This document shows positions 54,679-64,000 of a stretch of 64,000 nt of DNA, piece after piece (within the stretch, counting starts at the first letter, position 1; every line of letters begins with the position of its first letter). The notes beneath the pieces were generated by a model. It was not told where the DNA came from. It worked only from the letters and a program-made list of their open reading frames with translations, and searched no databases. Source of the stretch: Doryteuthis pealeii (Eukaryota > Mollusca > Cephalopoda > Myopsida > Loliginidae). The translations under genes were made by a program, and so were the position numbers. Where the stretch lies: assembly GCA_023376005.1 (NCBI GenBank), contig CM042143.1:89546342-89610341 (forward strand), in the 5' to 3' direction.

Positions 54679-54960
54679 TTTATCGAGTTTTTGACTTTTC
54701 TTCGAATTCTAACTGTCGGCGTATCCAACCCATATGTGTGACCCTAACAGGTACTACCACGCCGGGTCAGAATGAACCTTAGAGTAATGATGATAAAAAA
54801 AGGTACTCCACACTCCCCAGAGTTCCAGAATTGGAACTTCGCTTTTCTTTGAATTCTGATTGTCGGCTTTTCCACGTAAACCCTCGAAAAGTGACGGATG
54901 GAAATTTCCAACCATTCGGAGATATCATACGCCCACTTTAGACATTTCCTTTTGGATTTT
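54679..54960 (-). repeat. Composite repeat block, second half
   Basis: It continues the block after the inserted element: CCCTAACAGGTACTACCACG, then TGATTGTCGGCTTTTCCACG and CCTCGAAAAGTGACGGATGG. Confidence 0.6.
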
Positions 54961-55369
54961 TGGTTTACACAAAGAAGTGCATTGTGTTTGTCTAGTCAAG
55001 TGCTATTCATCGCTGCAGTTAAAATTCGCAAAAAGTTTCCTGTGCAAAGTGTTTGATCTTTATCAATTAATGGCACAATTTCATTTCCCTCGTTCAATTT
55101 TCATTCCTCTGGCGTTTTTTTTTTTGTTGGTCATTGGCTGTCGAACCTCCATGTTCTCAATGGACTTTGGTCAGCGCCTGATCTTTTGGCACAGCCAAAG
55201 GCTGTCGTCATCTTTTACAAAATCGACCGGCTTATGGCCTATAATGAGTTAGAGGGTGATAAGAACGTCAGATATCGTCGACCTATCGGCTGTTTTTTTT
55301 TTATCAACCAGCTCTCTCATAAAGCAAGATCGCTTAGTTTATGTATGCTCATCATTTATTAGATGAAGC

Positions 55370-55375
<6 letters not shown>
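54961..55375. other. Unassigned sequence
   Basis: A 130-codon plus-strand frame (54860-55252) starts in the composite repeat and has no recognised domain or splice support. It is rejected as a gene. Confidence 0.35.
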
Positions 55376-55433
<58 letters not shown>

Positions 55434-55735
55434 TACTCCTTTTGAGTTTTCACATCAGCATTAACTGATCGTCTTTCACTGGAGTCTGAGTGACAGCAAG
55501 TCTCCTCAGGTCTCCAGGACTCTTCTGAGTATTCTGGCAGATTGCAGCAGTGCAGTGTTCTGAATGGTTTCAATTCTTCCTCTGATTTCCAAACTTTCCA
55601 AACCCTTTTCCAATCCTTTTGGGACCGTTCCAAGTGCACCAACTACAATTGGTATCACTTTGACTTTCATATTCTATAACTTTTTCAGTTCTCTGGCAAG
55701 GTCCAGATATTTGTCCATTTTTTCATTTTCATTAT
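55376..55735 (-). pseudogene. LINE-K 3' end, copy 1, with (TAA)n tail
   Basis: The minus-strand frames carry the same C-terminus as copy 3 with changes. The tail is ATT on plus ((TAA)n on minus) at 55376-55432. 5' truncated near the TGGACAAATATCTGGACCTT segment. Confidence 0.75.
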
Positions 55736-55749
55736 TATTTTTTTTTCAT

Positions 55750-55767
55750 TTTCATTATTATTTTTTT

Positions 55768-55808
<41 letters not shown>

Positions 55809-56178
55809 TAGTTTTTCACACCTGCTGTAGCTGGTGGTTCACTGGAGGCTGAGTGACAACAAGTCTCCTCAGGTCACCAGGACTCTTCTGAGTATTCTAG
55901 CCGATCCCAACAGTGCTGTAGTCTCGATGGTCTCGATTCTTCCTCTGATTTCCAGTTCACCCAAATTCTTTTCCAGAGCTTTGGGGACCGTTACAAGGGC
56001 ACCAATTACAATTGATACGACCTTTACTTCATGTTTCACAGTTTCCCCAGTTCTCTGGCAAGGTCTAAGTATTTGTCTATCTTTTCGCTCTCTTTCATTT
56101 TCACTCGGTGGTCGGCTGGAACAGCAAAATTCACGAGATGACAGGTTCTCTTTTTCTTGTCAATCAATACTAGGCTCG
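55750..56178 (-). pseudogene. LINE-K 3' end, copy 2, diverged, with (TAA)n tail
   Basis: Minus strand: GACAAATACTTAGACCTTGC, GTAATTGGTGCCCTTGTAAC, GGAAATCAGAGGAAGAATCG and AGTCCTGGTGACCTGAGGAG, about 75% like copies 1 and 3. It reaches farther 5' (CAGCCGACCACCGAGTGAAA). (TAA)n tail at 55766-55809. Confidence 0.75.
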
Positions 56179-56181
56179 GTC

Positions 56182-56228
<47 letters not shown>

Positions 56229-56563
56229 TACTCCTTTTGAGTTTTCACATCAGCATTAACTGATCGTCTTTCACTGGAGTCTGAGTGACAGCAAGTCTCC
56301 TCAGTCCTCCAGGACTCTTCTGAGTATTCTGGCAGATTGCAGCAGTGCAGTGTTCTGAATGGTTTCAATCCTTCCTCTGATTTCCAAACATTCCAGACCC
56401 TTTTCCAATCCTTTTGGGACTGTTCCAAGTGCACCAACTACAATTGGTATCACTTTGACTTTCATATTCCATAACTTTTTCAGTTCTCTGGCAAGGTCCA
56501 GATATTTGTAAATTTTTTTCATTTTCCTTTAGCTTCACCCTGTGATCTGCTGGAACTGCCAAA

Positions 56564-56575
<12 letters not shown>
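56178..56575 (-). pseudogene. LINE-K 3' end, copy 3, C-terminus intact
   Basis: The minus-strand frame (56301-56522) ends VKVIPIVVGALGTVPKGLEK, then IRGRIETIQNTALL, SARILRRVLED and a stop. This is the widespread C-terminus of a class of non-LTR retrotransposon polyproteins. The element is cut about 110 codons before the stop, so there is no RT. The (TAA)n tail is at 56178-56229. (ATT)n continues on the 5' side (56563-56605). Confidence 0.8.
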
Positions 56576-56605
<30 letters not shown>

Positions 56606-56897
56606 GACTAGTATTTTCCTTCATGATTTTAGTTGTTTTTTCTTCTCGTAATTCTACAAAGAAGATTGCGTATCAGAAAGAACAATAAAAGATAATGTCT
56701 CATTTGGGTTATGAAAAGATTCCTTTCTGTTCATAGATGTGTCACTTTCTCAAGTCTCAATTGTGTGCGGGGATTGATAAACTATAATTGAAATCGAAGA
56801 GTTGGCGACAAATAATCAAAAGATTGTTGCTAACAACAAAAAATGGCTGCTATTAGCCCACCCCTCACCCCAAAAGCTCAGATTATTGTCTGCTCTC

Positions 56898-57081
56898 AGT
56901 TTAGCTCAATTGGTAGAGCATCCACGTAGGAACCAACACAGCAGAAAAGTAAGAAGCTGATGGTAGGTGTGGTGCTCCTGCCCAGATAAAAAAAATCTCA
57001 TTGCTCTGTCGCTAGTAAAAAGAGGATATACTCTCTCACTGTCCGGCTGACACCCACAATAGGTAACTCCGCCTGTTTACT
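56898..57081 (+). mobile_element. SINE-A with deletion in the tRNA-like head
   Basis: CAGTTTAGCTCAATTGGTAG keeps box A. Box B and the next 50 bases are missing, then AGAAGCTGATGGTAGGTGTG through GGCTGACACCCACAATAGGT. It ends in GCCTGTTTACTTACT. Confidence 0.8.
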
Positions 57082-57083
57082 TA

Positions 57084-57330
57084 CTAGCTGTATGTTCCGG
57101 CCTTGGCCGGGTTGTATAGCGTCGAAAATGTAAATTCTGATTACCTGGTGTTGCTTATCCGCTGATAGTACATTGATCCTGGACAGAAGTGTCGATCTAT
57201 GCGTGAATAATTCTTTTTACGGGTTTTATGCTCGTAGAAACATATGCACTAGACCTTCGAGCGCACGAACATCATCACCCACATCAACACACCTACACAT
57301 CGTCTTATTCTGAATGTCACGCATATGCGC
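57084..57330 (-). mobile_element. HelC Helitron 3' end
   Basis: Minus strand: ACCCGGCCAAGGCCGGAACA then TACAGCTAG, CTAG at 57084-57087 followed by T. The hairpin CCGGCC/GGCCGG lies nine bases from the end. The interior (CGACGCTATACAACC) is unlike HelA and HelB. The 5' end is not found, so the upper limit is approximate. Confidence 0.6.
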
Positions 57331-57774
57331 ACACGAATATGTAAAATGAAAAAAAAGAGAGAACGGTTTTAGTATTCCTGCTTTTGCATATTCACAAAGT
57401 ACGCGTCCATATTTTCTTTTATAAGTTTGATTTTTCTGTTTTCTGTTTTCTTTTTTTCTTTTTATTTATTTATTTATTTCATTTTTTGTTTGTTTTGTTT
57501 TCGTTTCAAAAATGCATTTTCAGTTAATCCACTGATATCCAGTAGCTTGTTTATCTCGCTGAACAGATTAAGTCGTGTAGCTGTTTAGATTAGATGATAA
57601 GCCGCGGGAAAATACCTTCGCTTTCTTCCTCCCCAAACAAAACGTTATTGTCACAGGATGCGATAAAATTGAAAAAAAAAAAAAAAGAAAAAAAAAGCAG
57701 TTAAAATAAAAGAATAAATAACAAAAACGTATTTGCATAACATTTTAAGATCTATTATTCATTTTCCTCAAAAT

Positions 57775-57803
57775 TTTTCTTTTGTTATTATTATTATGAT
57801 TGT

Positions 57804-57844
<41 letters not shown>

Positions 57845-58088
57845 TCATCATCATCACCATCATCAACATTACTGTTATTATTATTATTATTTATTATTAT
57901 TATTGTTGTTATTATCATCATTGTTATTATCATTACTATCATTGTTATTATTATTATTATTATTGTTATTATCACTATTATTACTATTATTGTTATTATT
58001 ATCATCATCGTTAATAATTTGGGCTAGTATTTTCCTTCATAATTTTATTTTTTCTCATCGTAACTATACAAAGTACAGTGCTTTTTTC

Positions 58089-58125
<37 letters not shown>

Positions 58126-58128
58126 GTT

Positions 58129-58167
<39 letters not shown>

Positions 58168-58273
58168 ATTGTTGTTATTGTTAGTAAAGAAGAAGAAGAA
58201 ATAATGTTCATTTCTTATTCTTCTTATTTTTTATTCTTATTATTATCAATAATAAAAGAAATAATTTCTTCTT

Positions 58274-58371
<98 letters not shown>

Positions 58372-58375
58372 AAGA
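57775..58375. repeat. (ATT)n/(ATC)n/(GTT)n/(CTT)n arrays
   Basis: Trinucleotide blocks at 57783-58012, 58088-58180 and 58267-58370. Ile/Tyr/Ser-rich frames are compositional. Confidence 0.95.
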
Positions 58376-58522
58376 CGAAATAATGTTCTTTTCTTCTTAT
58401 TTCTATTCTTCTCTTATCTTTCTGTTGTAGTCATGTTCATTCTCTCGATTATTCCAAGATACAACTGTATTTTCATTTCTGTTCAAAATGATAAGATATG
58501 TGTCGTTTTGCGATATCTCCAG

Positions 58523-58612
58523 GTTGACATTTTCATTTTGACTTTCGCTTCGTTGGCCTGTGACACGGAGAAAGAAAAAGAAGATGAAGACATCAGCGAC
58601 AACTGCATAAAG
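58523..58612 (+). CDS. Candidate internal coding exon (30 codons)
   Basis: Acceptor-like GCGATATCTCCAG precedes and donor AAAG|GTAAGG follows. The 90 bases between are exactly 30 codons in one open frame: VDIFILTFASLACDTEKEKE then DEDISDNCIK. A hydrophobic run followed by a cysteine and an acidic stretch could be the end of a signal peptide and start of a secreted chain. The part is non-repetitive. No homology is recognised, and no neighbouring exon is identified. Confidence 0.3.
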
Positions 58613-58790
58613 GTAAGGTTAGTTATCTTTTCTAATATTTTTGCTATTATCAAGACAAATAAAACGTTCAGGCTTGTTTACGTGCAAAAAAACTAAGACA
58701 GCGTTGCGAAGAGAAAATAGAAATACGAAATACGAAGATTAAATGTGTAATAAGCCTGAAAAACCGTAGATTACTTCGCTTCAAACAATT

Positions 58791-59330
58791 CCTTCCCTAA
58801 AGAACTTTAAGTAAAGGTTATCATCGTGCGAAAATAGATTCAGCAATCCGAGTTCAAATCCAAAACGATACTCTTTGCATTTCACATAGTGCTGATACAC
58901 TTTGAAACGGCAACCAGTCTGGAAGAAGAAAAACACTGAATTCAAATCTGTTAAGCTCCGCTTAAGAAATTCCTTCATTAAAGAACTTTAAGGGTTATCG
59001 TCGAAGAAAATGGACTCGGCGACGCGATTTCAAATCCTGAACGAAGCTGTTTGCATTTCACATAGTGCTAATACACTTTGGAACGGCAACCAGTCTAGAA
59101 GAAAGAAAACACTGAATTCAAACCTGTTAAGCTCTACTTAAGAAATTCATTCCTTAAAGAGCTTTACATAAAGATTATCGTCATAAGAATTGGACTCGGT
59201 GACCCAAGTTCAAATCCTGAACGAGGCTGTTTGCATTTCACGTATACCTTTGGGAAAGGCAACCAATCTAGTCGAAGGAAACACCGAATTTAAATCTGTT
59301 AAGTTCCGCTCAAGAAATTCCTTCTGTAAT
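58791..59330 (+). repeat. Tandem array of three shortened SINE-C units (about 176 bp)
   Basis: Unit boundaries at the AAGAAATTCCTTC-type junction are about 58791, 58972 and 59148, and the last ends near 59325. Each unit has a box-B-like GTTCAAATCC, CTGTTTGCATTTCACATAG-like sequence, CGGCAACCAGTCTAG and GAATTCAAACCTGTTAAGCT, but the central SINE-C block and the 3' end are deleted in all three. The deletion came first and the unit was then multiplied. Confidence 0.85.
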
Positions 59331-59442
59331 GAACTTTATGTAAAAGTAAGCGTCTGAACATATAGTAACGATAATTTCTCATTTTAGAAATTACTGATTT
59401 TATTTTTAAAAACATTTTTTGCTGAGTAATCTAATTGTACAG

Positions 59443-59676
59443 GGCCGGGTTAACTCAGTCGGTAGGTCGGTCGGCTAGACACCACAAGGTTCCTAGTTCG
59501 ATACTATCCCTCGCCAACTCAGTGTATGAGTAGAACAAGGATCTGTGCGGTAAAGTAATGTGCTGATAGTAGATATGACGTTCCTTCTCAAACACCAAAA
59601 ACAATCTCCTTGGTCTAGCGCTAGTGAAAAGGGGACAGACTCCCTCGCTGATTGGCAGATACCGACTTTAGGCCAC
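59443..59676 (+). mobile_element. SINE-A, full length
   Basis: GGGCCGGGTTAACTCAGTCG (box A), AGGTTCCTAGTTCGATACT (box B), CTCGCCAACTCAGTGTATGA, CTCCTTGGTCTAGCGCTAGT and GATTGGCAGATACCGACTTT. Confidence 0.88.
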
Positions 59677-59689
59677 ATACTATCAATGA

Positions 59690-60215
59690 ACGCTTTTGCA
59701 AATCATGGCCTGTCATAGACTCTCAGTCATATAGAAATCCGATCTAACTGACAAGTTAAAGCGACAATTCTTCCAAGCCGTATTTGTATCAGTGCTATTG
59801 TACGGTTGCACCACTTGGACCCTAACGAAGCGCCTAGAGAATCATCTAGATGGGAGCTGCACAAGAATGCTGTGTGCAATCTTAAACAAGTCGTGGAAAC
59901 AACACCCCACATAAAAGCAACTGTACGACCACTTGCCCGCTATCATACAAACCATCCTAGTGAGACTAAAAAGACATGCTGGACACTGGCGAAGCAAGAA
60001 CGAACTTCTGAGCGACGTTTTCCTCTGGAAACCAGCACACGGGCACGTAAGTGTCGCCCGTCCAGCAAAGACCTATATTGACCAACGTGGCTCGGATACT
60101 GGATGCTACGCGGAGGATTTCCCGAGAGCAATTAATGATAGGGATGGTTGGCAAGAGATTGTCATGGATATCCGTGCAACTAGTGCGACACGATGACACT
60201 ATAGTACATAATTGA
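59690..60215 (+). pseudogene. LINE-R 3' end
   Basis: Frames give LTLKRQFF-like, VSVLLYG, TLTKRLENHLDGSCTRMLC, LNKSWKQHPT then a stop, and in the frame at 59933-60196 RHAGHWRSKNELLSDVFLWK and TYIDQRGSDTGCYAEDFPRA, NDRDGWQEIVMDIRA. It has few frameshifts. The end CGACACGATGACACTATAG matches the other LINE-R 3' ends. Confidence 0.8.
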
Positions 60216-60959
60216 AATGCAACCCATCAATTATGTAATAATAATAATAATAATAATAATATATAACAAATATATATAAGTGACACAGTTATTCATTTGA
60301 TCACGTGATTATCTTCCGGTGAAAACCATGCTCTCAAATGACCTCGGGGTCAGCAAATGTTGTAGCTACGTATAGTAATCACCCGTCATATTTGGTTGAT
60401 TGATTGATCTATTTTCACAGCATCTCATCCTGTCTAGAGGTTTGGGAATCGCATTCATTGTAAGTTCATATTTACATCTTTGTGTAGGTGCTTCTTATGT
60501 TACATATCCATGGGCGTAACGTCGGTTTGGGACGGTTAGTGTAGAAGGTAGATTTGAATTTAAATATCATCTGAATTCAGATCTGACCGTTAGGGATTTG
60601 ACTCACAGGTTGTAACCTCATTTTTACATCCAATTTCTGTTGCGAGGCAAAGTATGGGAATAGATAAAGAAAGTCTTTTATTTTAGTCAGTGTGCTGCTA
60701 GTCGTCATGATGTAAAGACGCAGTTAAGTGGACTCACCAAGTGAGATTATTGGCTCAAAGACTTAAGAAATAAAAGTTCTCTCGATGAGCAAATGGTCAC
60801 AACTGATTAAAACTAAAACTTCTGTCTCACGCATCTACTGGCGCATTTACAGAAGGGGCCGAGTAAAGTTAATTACCTGCCAATAACGCTAACGGTAACA
60901 GTTATTGATAAAATGACTATTTCTTGTGTGTAAACAATTTTCTCGTAAAGCTCTATACG

Positions 60960-61184
60960 GTAGATAACTTTAAATATATATATTAAAATAAAATAAACTA
61001 TTTGTAAATATCGGGCATGTGTTTATTAAAAACTGGTTTTAAAAAAGAACCGTATAAGTTTGCTTACTCAAATTTTGTGTATTGTTCTTTATTCTATGTA
61101 TTGACGATTTGGGGTAATGTGACCTAAGCAGTGACGTAGTTTCGGTTATAGACAAATAGAGACCGAATCTCAATTATTTATAGA
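60960..61184 (-). mobile_element. HelA subfamily, 5' part
   Basis: The minus-strand 5' end TCTATAAATAATTGAGATTC starts at 61184 after A, then GGTCTCTATTTGTCTATAAC, CTACGTCACTGCTTAGGTC and CATTACCCC. The 3' end is not recognised, so the lower limit is approximate. Confidence 0.65.
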
Positions 61185-61362
61185 TTTCTCATCTCAAAAA
61201 TTACTTATTTTATTTTTCTAAATATTTTTGTAGAGTAATCTAATAGTACATAGTATCACTTATTCCTCGTATTACTTATGTAAAATCTAGAGAAGAAGTA
61301 TTTTGTTTCGACCTCAGATATTTCTTCCCAGGTGTTGTCAGTTATAATTTTAAATAAACTGA

Positions 61363-61367
<5 letters not shown>

Positions 61368-61396
<29 letters not shown>
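61368..61396. repeat. (CT)n microsatellite
   Basis: CT units. Confidence 0.9.
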
Positions 61397-61584
61397 AATG
61401 TTCAACTTATTGCCCTTGAAAATGATACTTTTGGGTATATGAAATAGTAGTCAAAAGGAAAATGATAGTTTCCAAAATATTAAATTACGCCGAAAAGTCA
61501 TATGACTTAAAAAGGGTACTCAGCGCAAACTATATTTAGACTAAGAAATGAATACAGTAACAACATTTGGGGACTGCTTTGTCA

Positions 61585-61676
61585 TCTTATTATAATGGAG
61601 ATTCGGTGTCTATCTATCTGTAACCAAAACTACTTCACTGCTTACGTCAAAATACCCCAGGAAATGTGATGTTGCT
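61585..61676 (+). mobile_element. HelA subfamily, 5' end
   Basis: TCTTATTATAATGGAGATTC after A, GGTGTCTATCTATCTGTAAC, ACTTCACTGCTTACGTC. It stops at the LINE-R junction. Confidence 0.75.
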
Positions 61677-61807
61677 GTAGAAGCAAGGACGAACACATAA
61701 GTGACGTTCTCCTGTTGATACCTATACATGGACAGATCAGTATTAACCCACTAGCAAAGTTAGCTCTGTATGGATTCTGGAGGCCCTGGGGAAGACCTGC
61801 CAGAAGC

Positions 61808-61873
<66 letters not shown>

Positions 61874-61915
61874 TCAGTCAGTCAGACATTGGAATCAGCG
61901 AGACATGATCATAAT
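61677..61915 (+). pseudogene. LINE-R 3' fragment expanded by (GA)n(GTCA)n
   Basis: AGAAGCAAGGACGAACACAT and GTGACGTTCTCCTG are LINE-R sequence. CCAGAAGCAATGA then turns into (GA)n (61811-61869) and GTCA units before GCGAGACATGATCATAATGG, the LINE-R 3' end. Confidence 0.7.
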
Positions 61916-62104
61916 GGTAAACAGTTACTAATTCAACCCGATTTTGTCTAAAGTAAAAAGTCAGGTCAGATTACCAAGTGACTGACGGCGATGGTTCAAA
62001 TCACAAGCCGTGAATCGTAAGCCTAACTAATTCATTTAAACATGCATACAATCTATTCATTTTGGAGTGGATCTAAAGATTTTCCTTTGAAGCAAATGTT
62101 AACA

Positions 62105-62340
62105 TCTTAGAATAAGGGAGATTCGGTGTCTGTATATCTGGAATCGAAATTACGTCACTGCTTATTTCGTAATACCCTCAGGAATTACGTAAGTTTATTA
62201 ATGTGTACTTAATCTATAGTAAAAAAAATCATTAATACATAGAATAAATCTTATTTATTAATGAGTTCTCTATTACTGCGTTTAAAATCCTGCAATGTGT
62301 CTTATATATTGGAATATTTACTAGAGAATATGTGATGATC
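62105..62340 (+). mobile_element. HelA subfamily, 5' part
   Basis: TCTTAGAATAAGGGAGATTC after A, GGTGTCTGTATATCTGG, TTACGTCACTGCTTATTTC, and TTTAAAATCCTGCAATGTGT near 62280 shared with 53460. No 3' end is seen. Confidence 0.7.
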
Positions 62341-62499
62341 AACATAACAAAGATGAGGATAACTCATAAAAATAATGTTAATACGTCATCGCAAATTGTC
62401 ATACACTACAAAGAAAGTCAGAAAACCAGCCAGCCAAAACAGTACTTAAAAAAAACCAAAACAAAGATGAAGTTATTAGTTTGAATAATACGGAATCAC

Positions 62500-62635
62500 T
62501 CGTGGTGTAACGTTACACGTTGTACGAAATGAACACAGCGAACCGAGTTCAAATCCTGGACGAGGTTGTTTGCTGTTAGCATAGTGCTAATACAGTTTGG
62601 AAAGGTATGGATTTAACTATTCTCCCACACTGTGT
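62500..62635 (+). mobile_element. SINE-C, 5' half
   Basis: CTCGTGGTGTAACGTTACAC (box A), CGAGTTCAAATCCTGG (box B), AGCATAGTGCTAATACAG and GGAAAGGTATGGATTTAACT. It ends at family M. Confidence 0.8.
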
Positions 62636-63262
62636 CGACAGGAGCTGTAGAATACGCTCACTGAACCTTTGTAGAGGGGTAGGACTCCCTCAATGGCACC
62701 ACCTATTGGCTGTCGGTGGTAACCCGTGATACTTAAGGACGGAATCCGGTTGGTTGAGCTGTGCCTGACTTACTATGCTCCACTTTAGCCCTTAATTAGG
62801 CTGGACTGGCGATCGGAGAGGCACCCTCCAATCAATCGGCTTGTCACGTTAAGCCCTAGCACCTATATGATTGTACCGACCCTATTGCTCTTATGGCATA
62901 TCTTCAACCATTTTTATTATATATGTGCTAGAAGACAGTGGTCGAAGGTCTTGGTGTCCTGGATATGACGTTAAACTCTATCTGATGGTGAAGTTACAAT
63001 TCTGGATCTGTGGGGATCTGTGTCTGGAGTATCCCTACATCCCAATTACTCCCTGGTCCACCCTGACCCGGTGTGGTAGTGTCTGTTAGGGTCCCATCTA
63101 TGTGTTAAATAGAAGAAAACGAATTAACAAAAATGCGTTTTAAAACAATCGAGTTAAAAAAAAGAATTTTCAATACCCATCAAGAATGAATAGAACAAAA
63201 CGCCTTCGGCATAGAATAACCCAACAAGGATTGACATGACATAAAATCTAAAAAACCCCCAA
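62636..63262 (+). mobile_element. Family M, longest copy (about 625 bp)
   Basis: CTGTAGAATACGCTCACTGA, GGTGGTAACCCGTGATACTT, TCCAATCAATCGGCTTGTCA, CCTAGCACCTATATGATTGT, GATATGACGTTAAACTCTAT, GGGTCCCATCTATGTGTTAA, CATCAAGAATGAATAGAACA and GGATTGACATGACATAAAAT. It defines the family's length with the copy at 18230. Confidence 0.75.
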
Positions 63263-63269
63263 AAAAAAA

Positions 63270-63504
63270 CAGTAAAGTCTTTGGGGTGGCCTAAAATCTG
63301 TATCAGCGAGGAAGTCTATGTCCTTTTCACTATTGCTAGATCAAGTCGAGTGTTTTTGCGTCTGATGTGGAGCGATACACATACCATCAACTCCTTAATT
63401 TACAGCACATATCCCTGTGATACTCATTCGCTGAGTTGGTGAGGGTCGGTATCGAACCTTGTGGTTCCTAGGTGGACACTCTACCGACTGAGCTAAACCG
63501 GCCC
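63270..63504 (-). mobile_element. SINE-A
   Basis: Minus strand: GGGCCGGTTTAGCTCAGTCG (box A), AGGTTCGATACCGACCC (shortened box B), CTCACCAACTCAGCGAATGA, ATATGTGCTGTAAATTAAGG and GCTGATACAGATTTTAGGCC. Confidence 0.85.
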
Positions 63505-63632
63505 TCTAGCTAAGGGTAACTAGTAGGGAAGCAGAGCACTTTAACCTTGGTATGGACTAGGAGAAGGAAACTCTGAATTCAATCTTATTAAAATCCGCTT
63601 AAAAAGCTGCTCGTGGCGGAGGGGTTGGATAT
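63505..63632 (+). mobile_element. SINE-C, 3' half
   Basis: TAGCTAAGGGTAACTAGTAG, CTTTAACCTTGGTATGGACT, GGAAACTCTGAATTCAATC and GGCGGAGGGGTTGGATATAT. Confidence 0.75.
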
Positions 63633-63639
63633 ATATCCA

Positions 63640-64000
63640 TTCTAGTCTAAATAATTCTCAGGTCTTCAGAAAAGGAATGCTCATTAGGCAAAGCCCGATG
63701 ATCAAAACAACAAAGATGGGATACTAGTCCAAATAATTGTTGGAACAACGCCAACACTTCATCTGAAAACTTCAAACAAGTTCTTTATAATTTTCAACCA
63801 CTTTCCTCCTTCCGATACACTCCCTCATCTACACCCCTCTCTCTGTGTGTCGAAGTCCCCATTGTACCGAGATAGAAGCGAGTAGGCGATAAGGCTCTTC
63901 TTTGAAGAAGAGTATCGGCGTGACGATTCCACGTCTATTCGGGTCTTGATTACGAAGCAGGGGAAGAGTGTTGGAGTGGGACGTTGCTGTGGCCATTGCA
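63640..64000. other. H1 tail fragment then unassigned low-repeat sequence
   Basis: 63690-63745 (CAACAAAGATGGGATACTAG, TCCAAATAATTG) resembles an H1 tail. The final 250 bases are GC-richer and non-repetitive, with no recognised gene. Confidence 0.35.

Noticed and set aside
54860..55252. 130-codon plus-strand frame as a gene
   Set aside because: It starts in a repeated segment, has no recognised domain, and lacks splice or promoter support.

Overview
The window looks like gene-poor, repeat-saturated DNA from an animal nuclear genome. I see no intact protein-coding gene, rRNA, functional tRNA, operon, CRISPR array or prokaryotic signal. The base composition is AT-rich. There are long (TA)n, (CA)n, (GA)n, (ATCT)n and (ATT)n microsatellites, tRNA-derived SINEs, Helitron ends, decayed LINE reverse-transcriptase fragments and Penelope-like (PLE) relics. 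The overall style fits an invertebrate, probably a lophotrochozoan such as a mollusc. That assignment comes from recognised repeat style only and is not proven.

Labels used here are mine, not database names. SINE-A, -B, -C and -D are tRNA-like short elements. H1 is a tRNA-like SINE with a hammerhead ribozyme (HHR) near its 3' end. H2 is a retrozyme-like element with a tRNA-like body and HHRs. HelA, HelB and HelC are non-autonomous Helitrons. LINE-R, LINE-K and LINE-N are non-LTR retrotransposon relics. Family M is a larger interspersed repeat ending in a CATGCCGTAAAACCAACC-type tail.

Layout. 1-1.6 kb and 10.1-11 kb are pyrimidine-rich low complexity. 2-2.5 kb is a 73-bp minisatellite. 2.5-9.4 kb mixes LINE-R, SINE-C, SINE-D, family M and H1. 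11.9-14.5 kb holds a full HelA followed by inverted repeats with HHR cores and a GIY-YIG-like relic, probably from PLEs. 16-26.7 kb holds microsatellites, nested SINEs, a hAT-like MITE and LINE-N. 27.5-33.7 kb holds the best H1 copy, two HelA copies joined head to tail, and two single H2 copies. 35-38.7 kb holds HelB, HelA and two LINE-R ends facing each other. 39.4-40.7 kb holds H1, an H2 unit bounded by two HHRs, and an inverted pair of PLE-type HHRs. 41.7-43.3 kb holds LINE-R (with a YADD motif) broken by a SINE-C, then a possible solo LTR. 47-48.2 kb is a nested HelB/HelA. 49.8-52.7 kb is an uninterrupted run of 2,846 A. 53.5-56.6 kb is a composite repeat block with three serial LINE-K 3' ends. 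56.9-63.6 kb holds more SINEs, trinucleotide arrays, a tandem SINE-C trimer, LINE-R and family M.

The most notable system is the hammerhead landscape. There are about 15 recognisable intact or decayed HHR cores of three classes (H1, H2, PLE type) within about 35 kb. Two of these classes are joined to tRNA-like sequences with Pol III box A/B matches. A precedent is the SINE-like Sm-alpha repeat of schistosomes, which carries an HHR, and the animal retrozymes. The families here look distinct, but only searches can show whether they are new.
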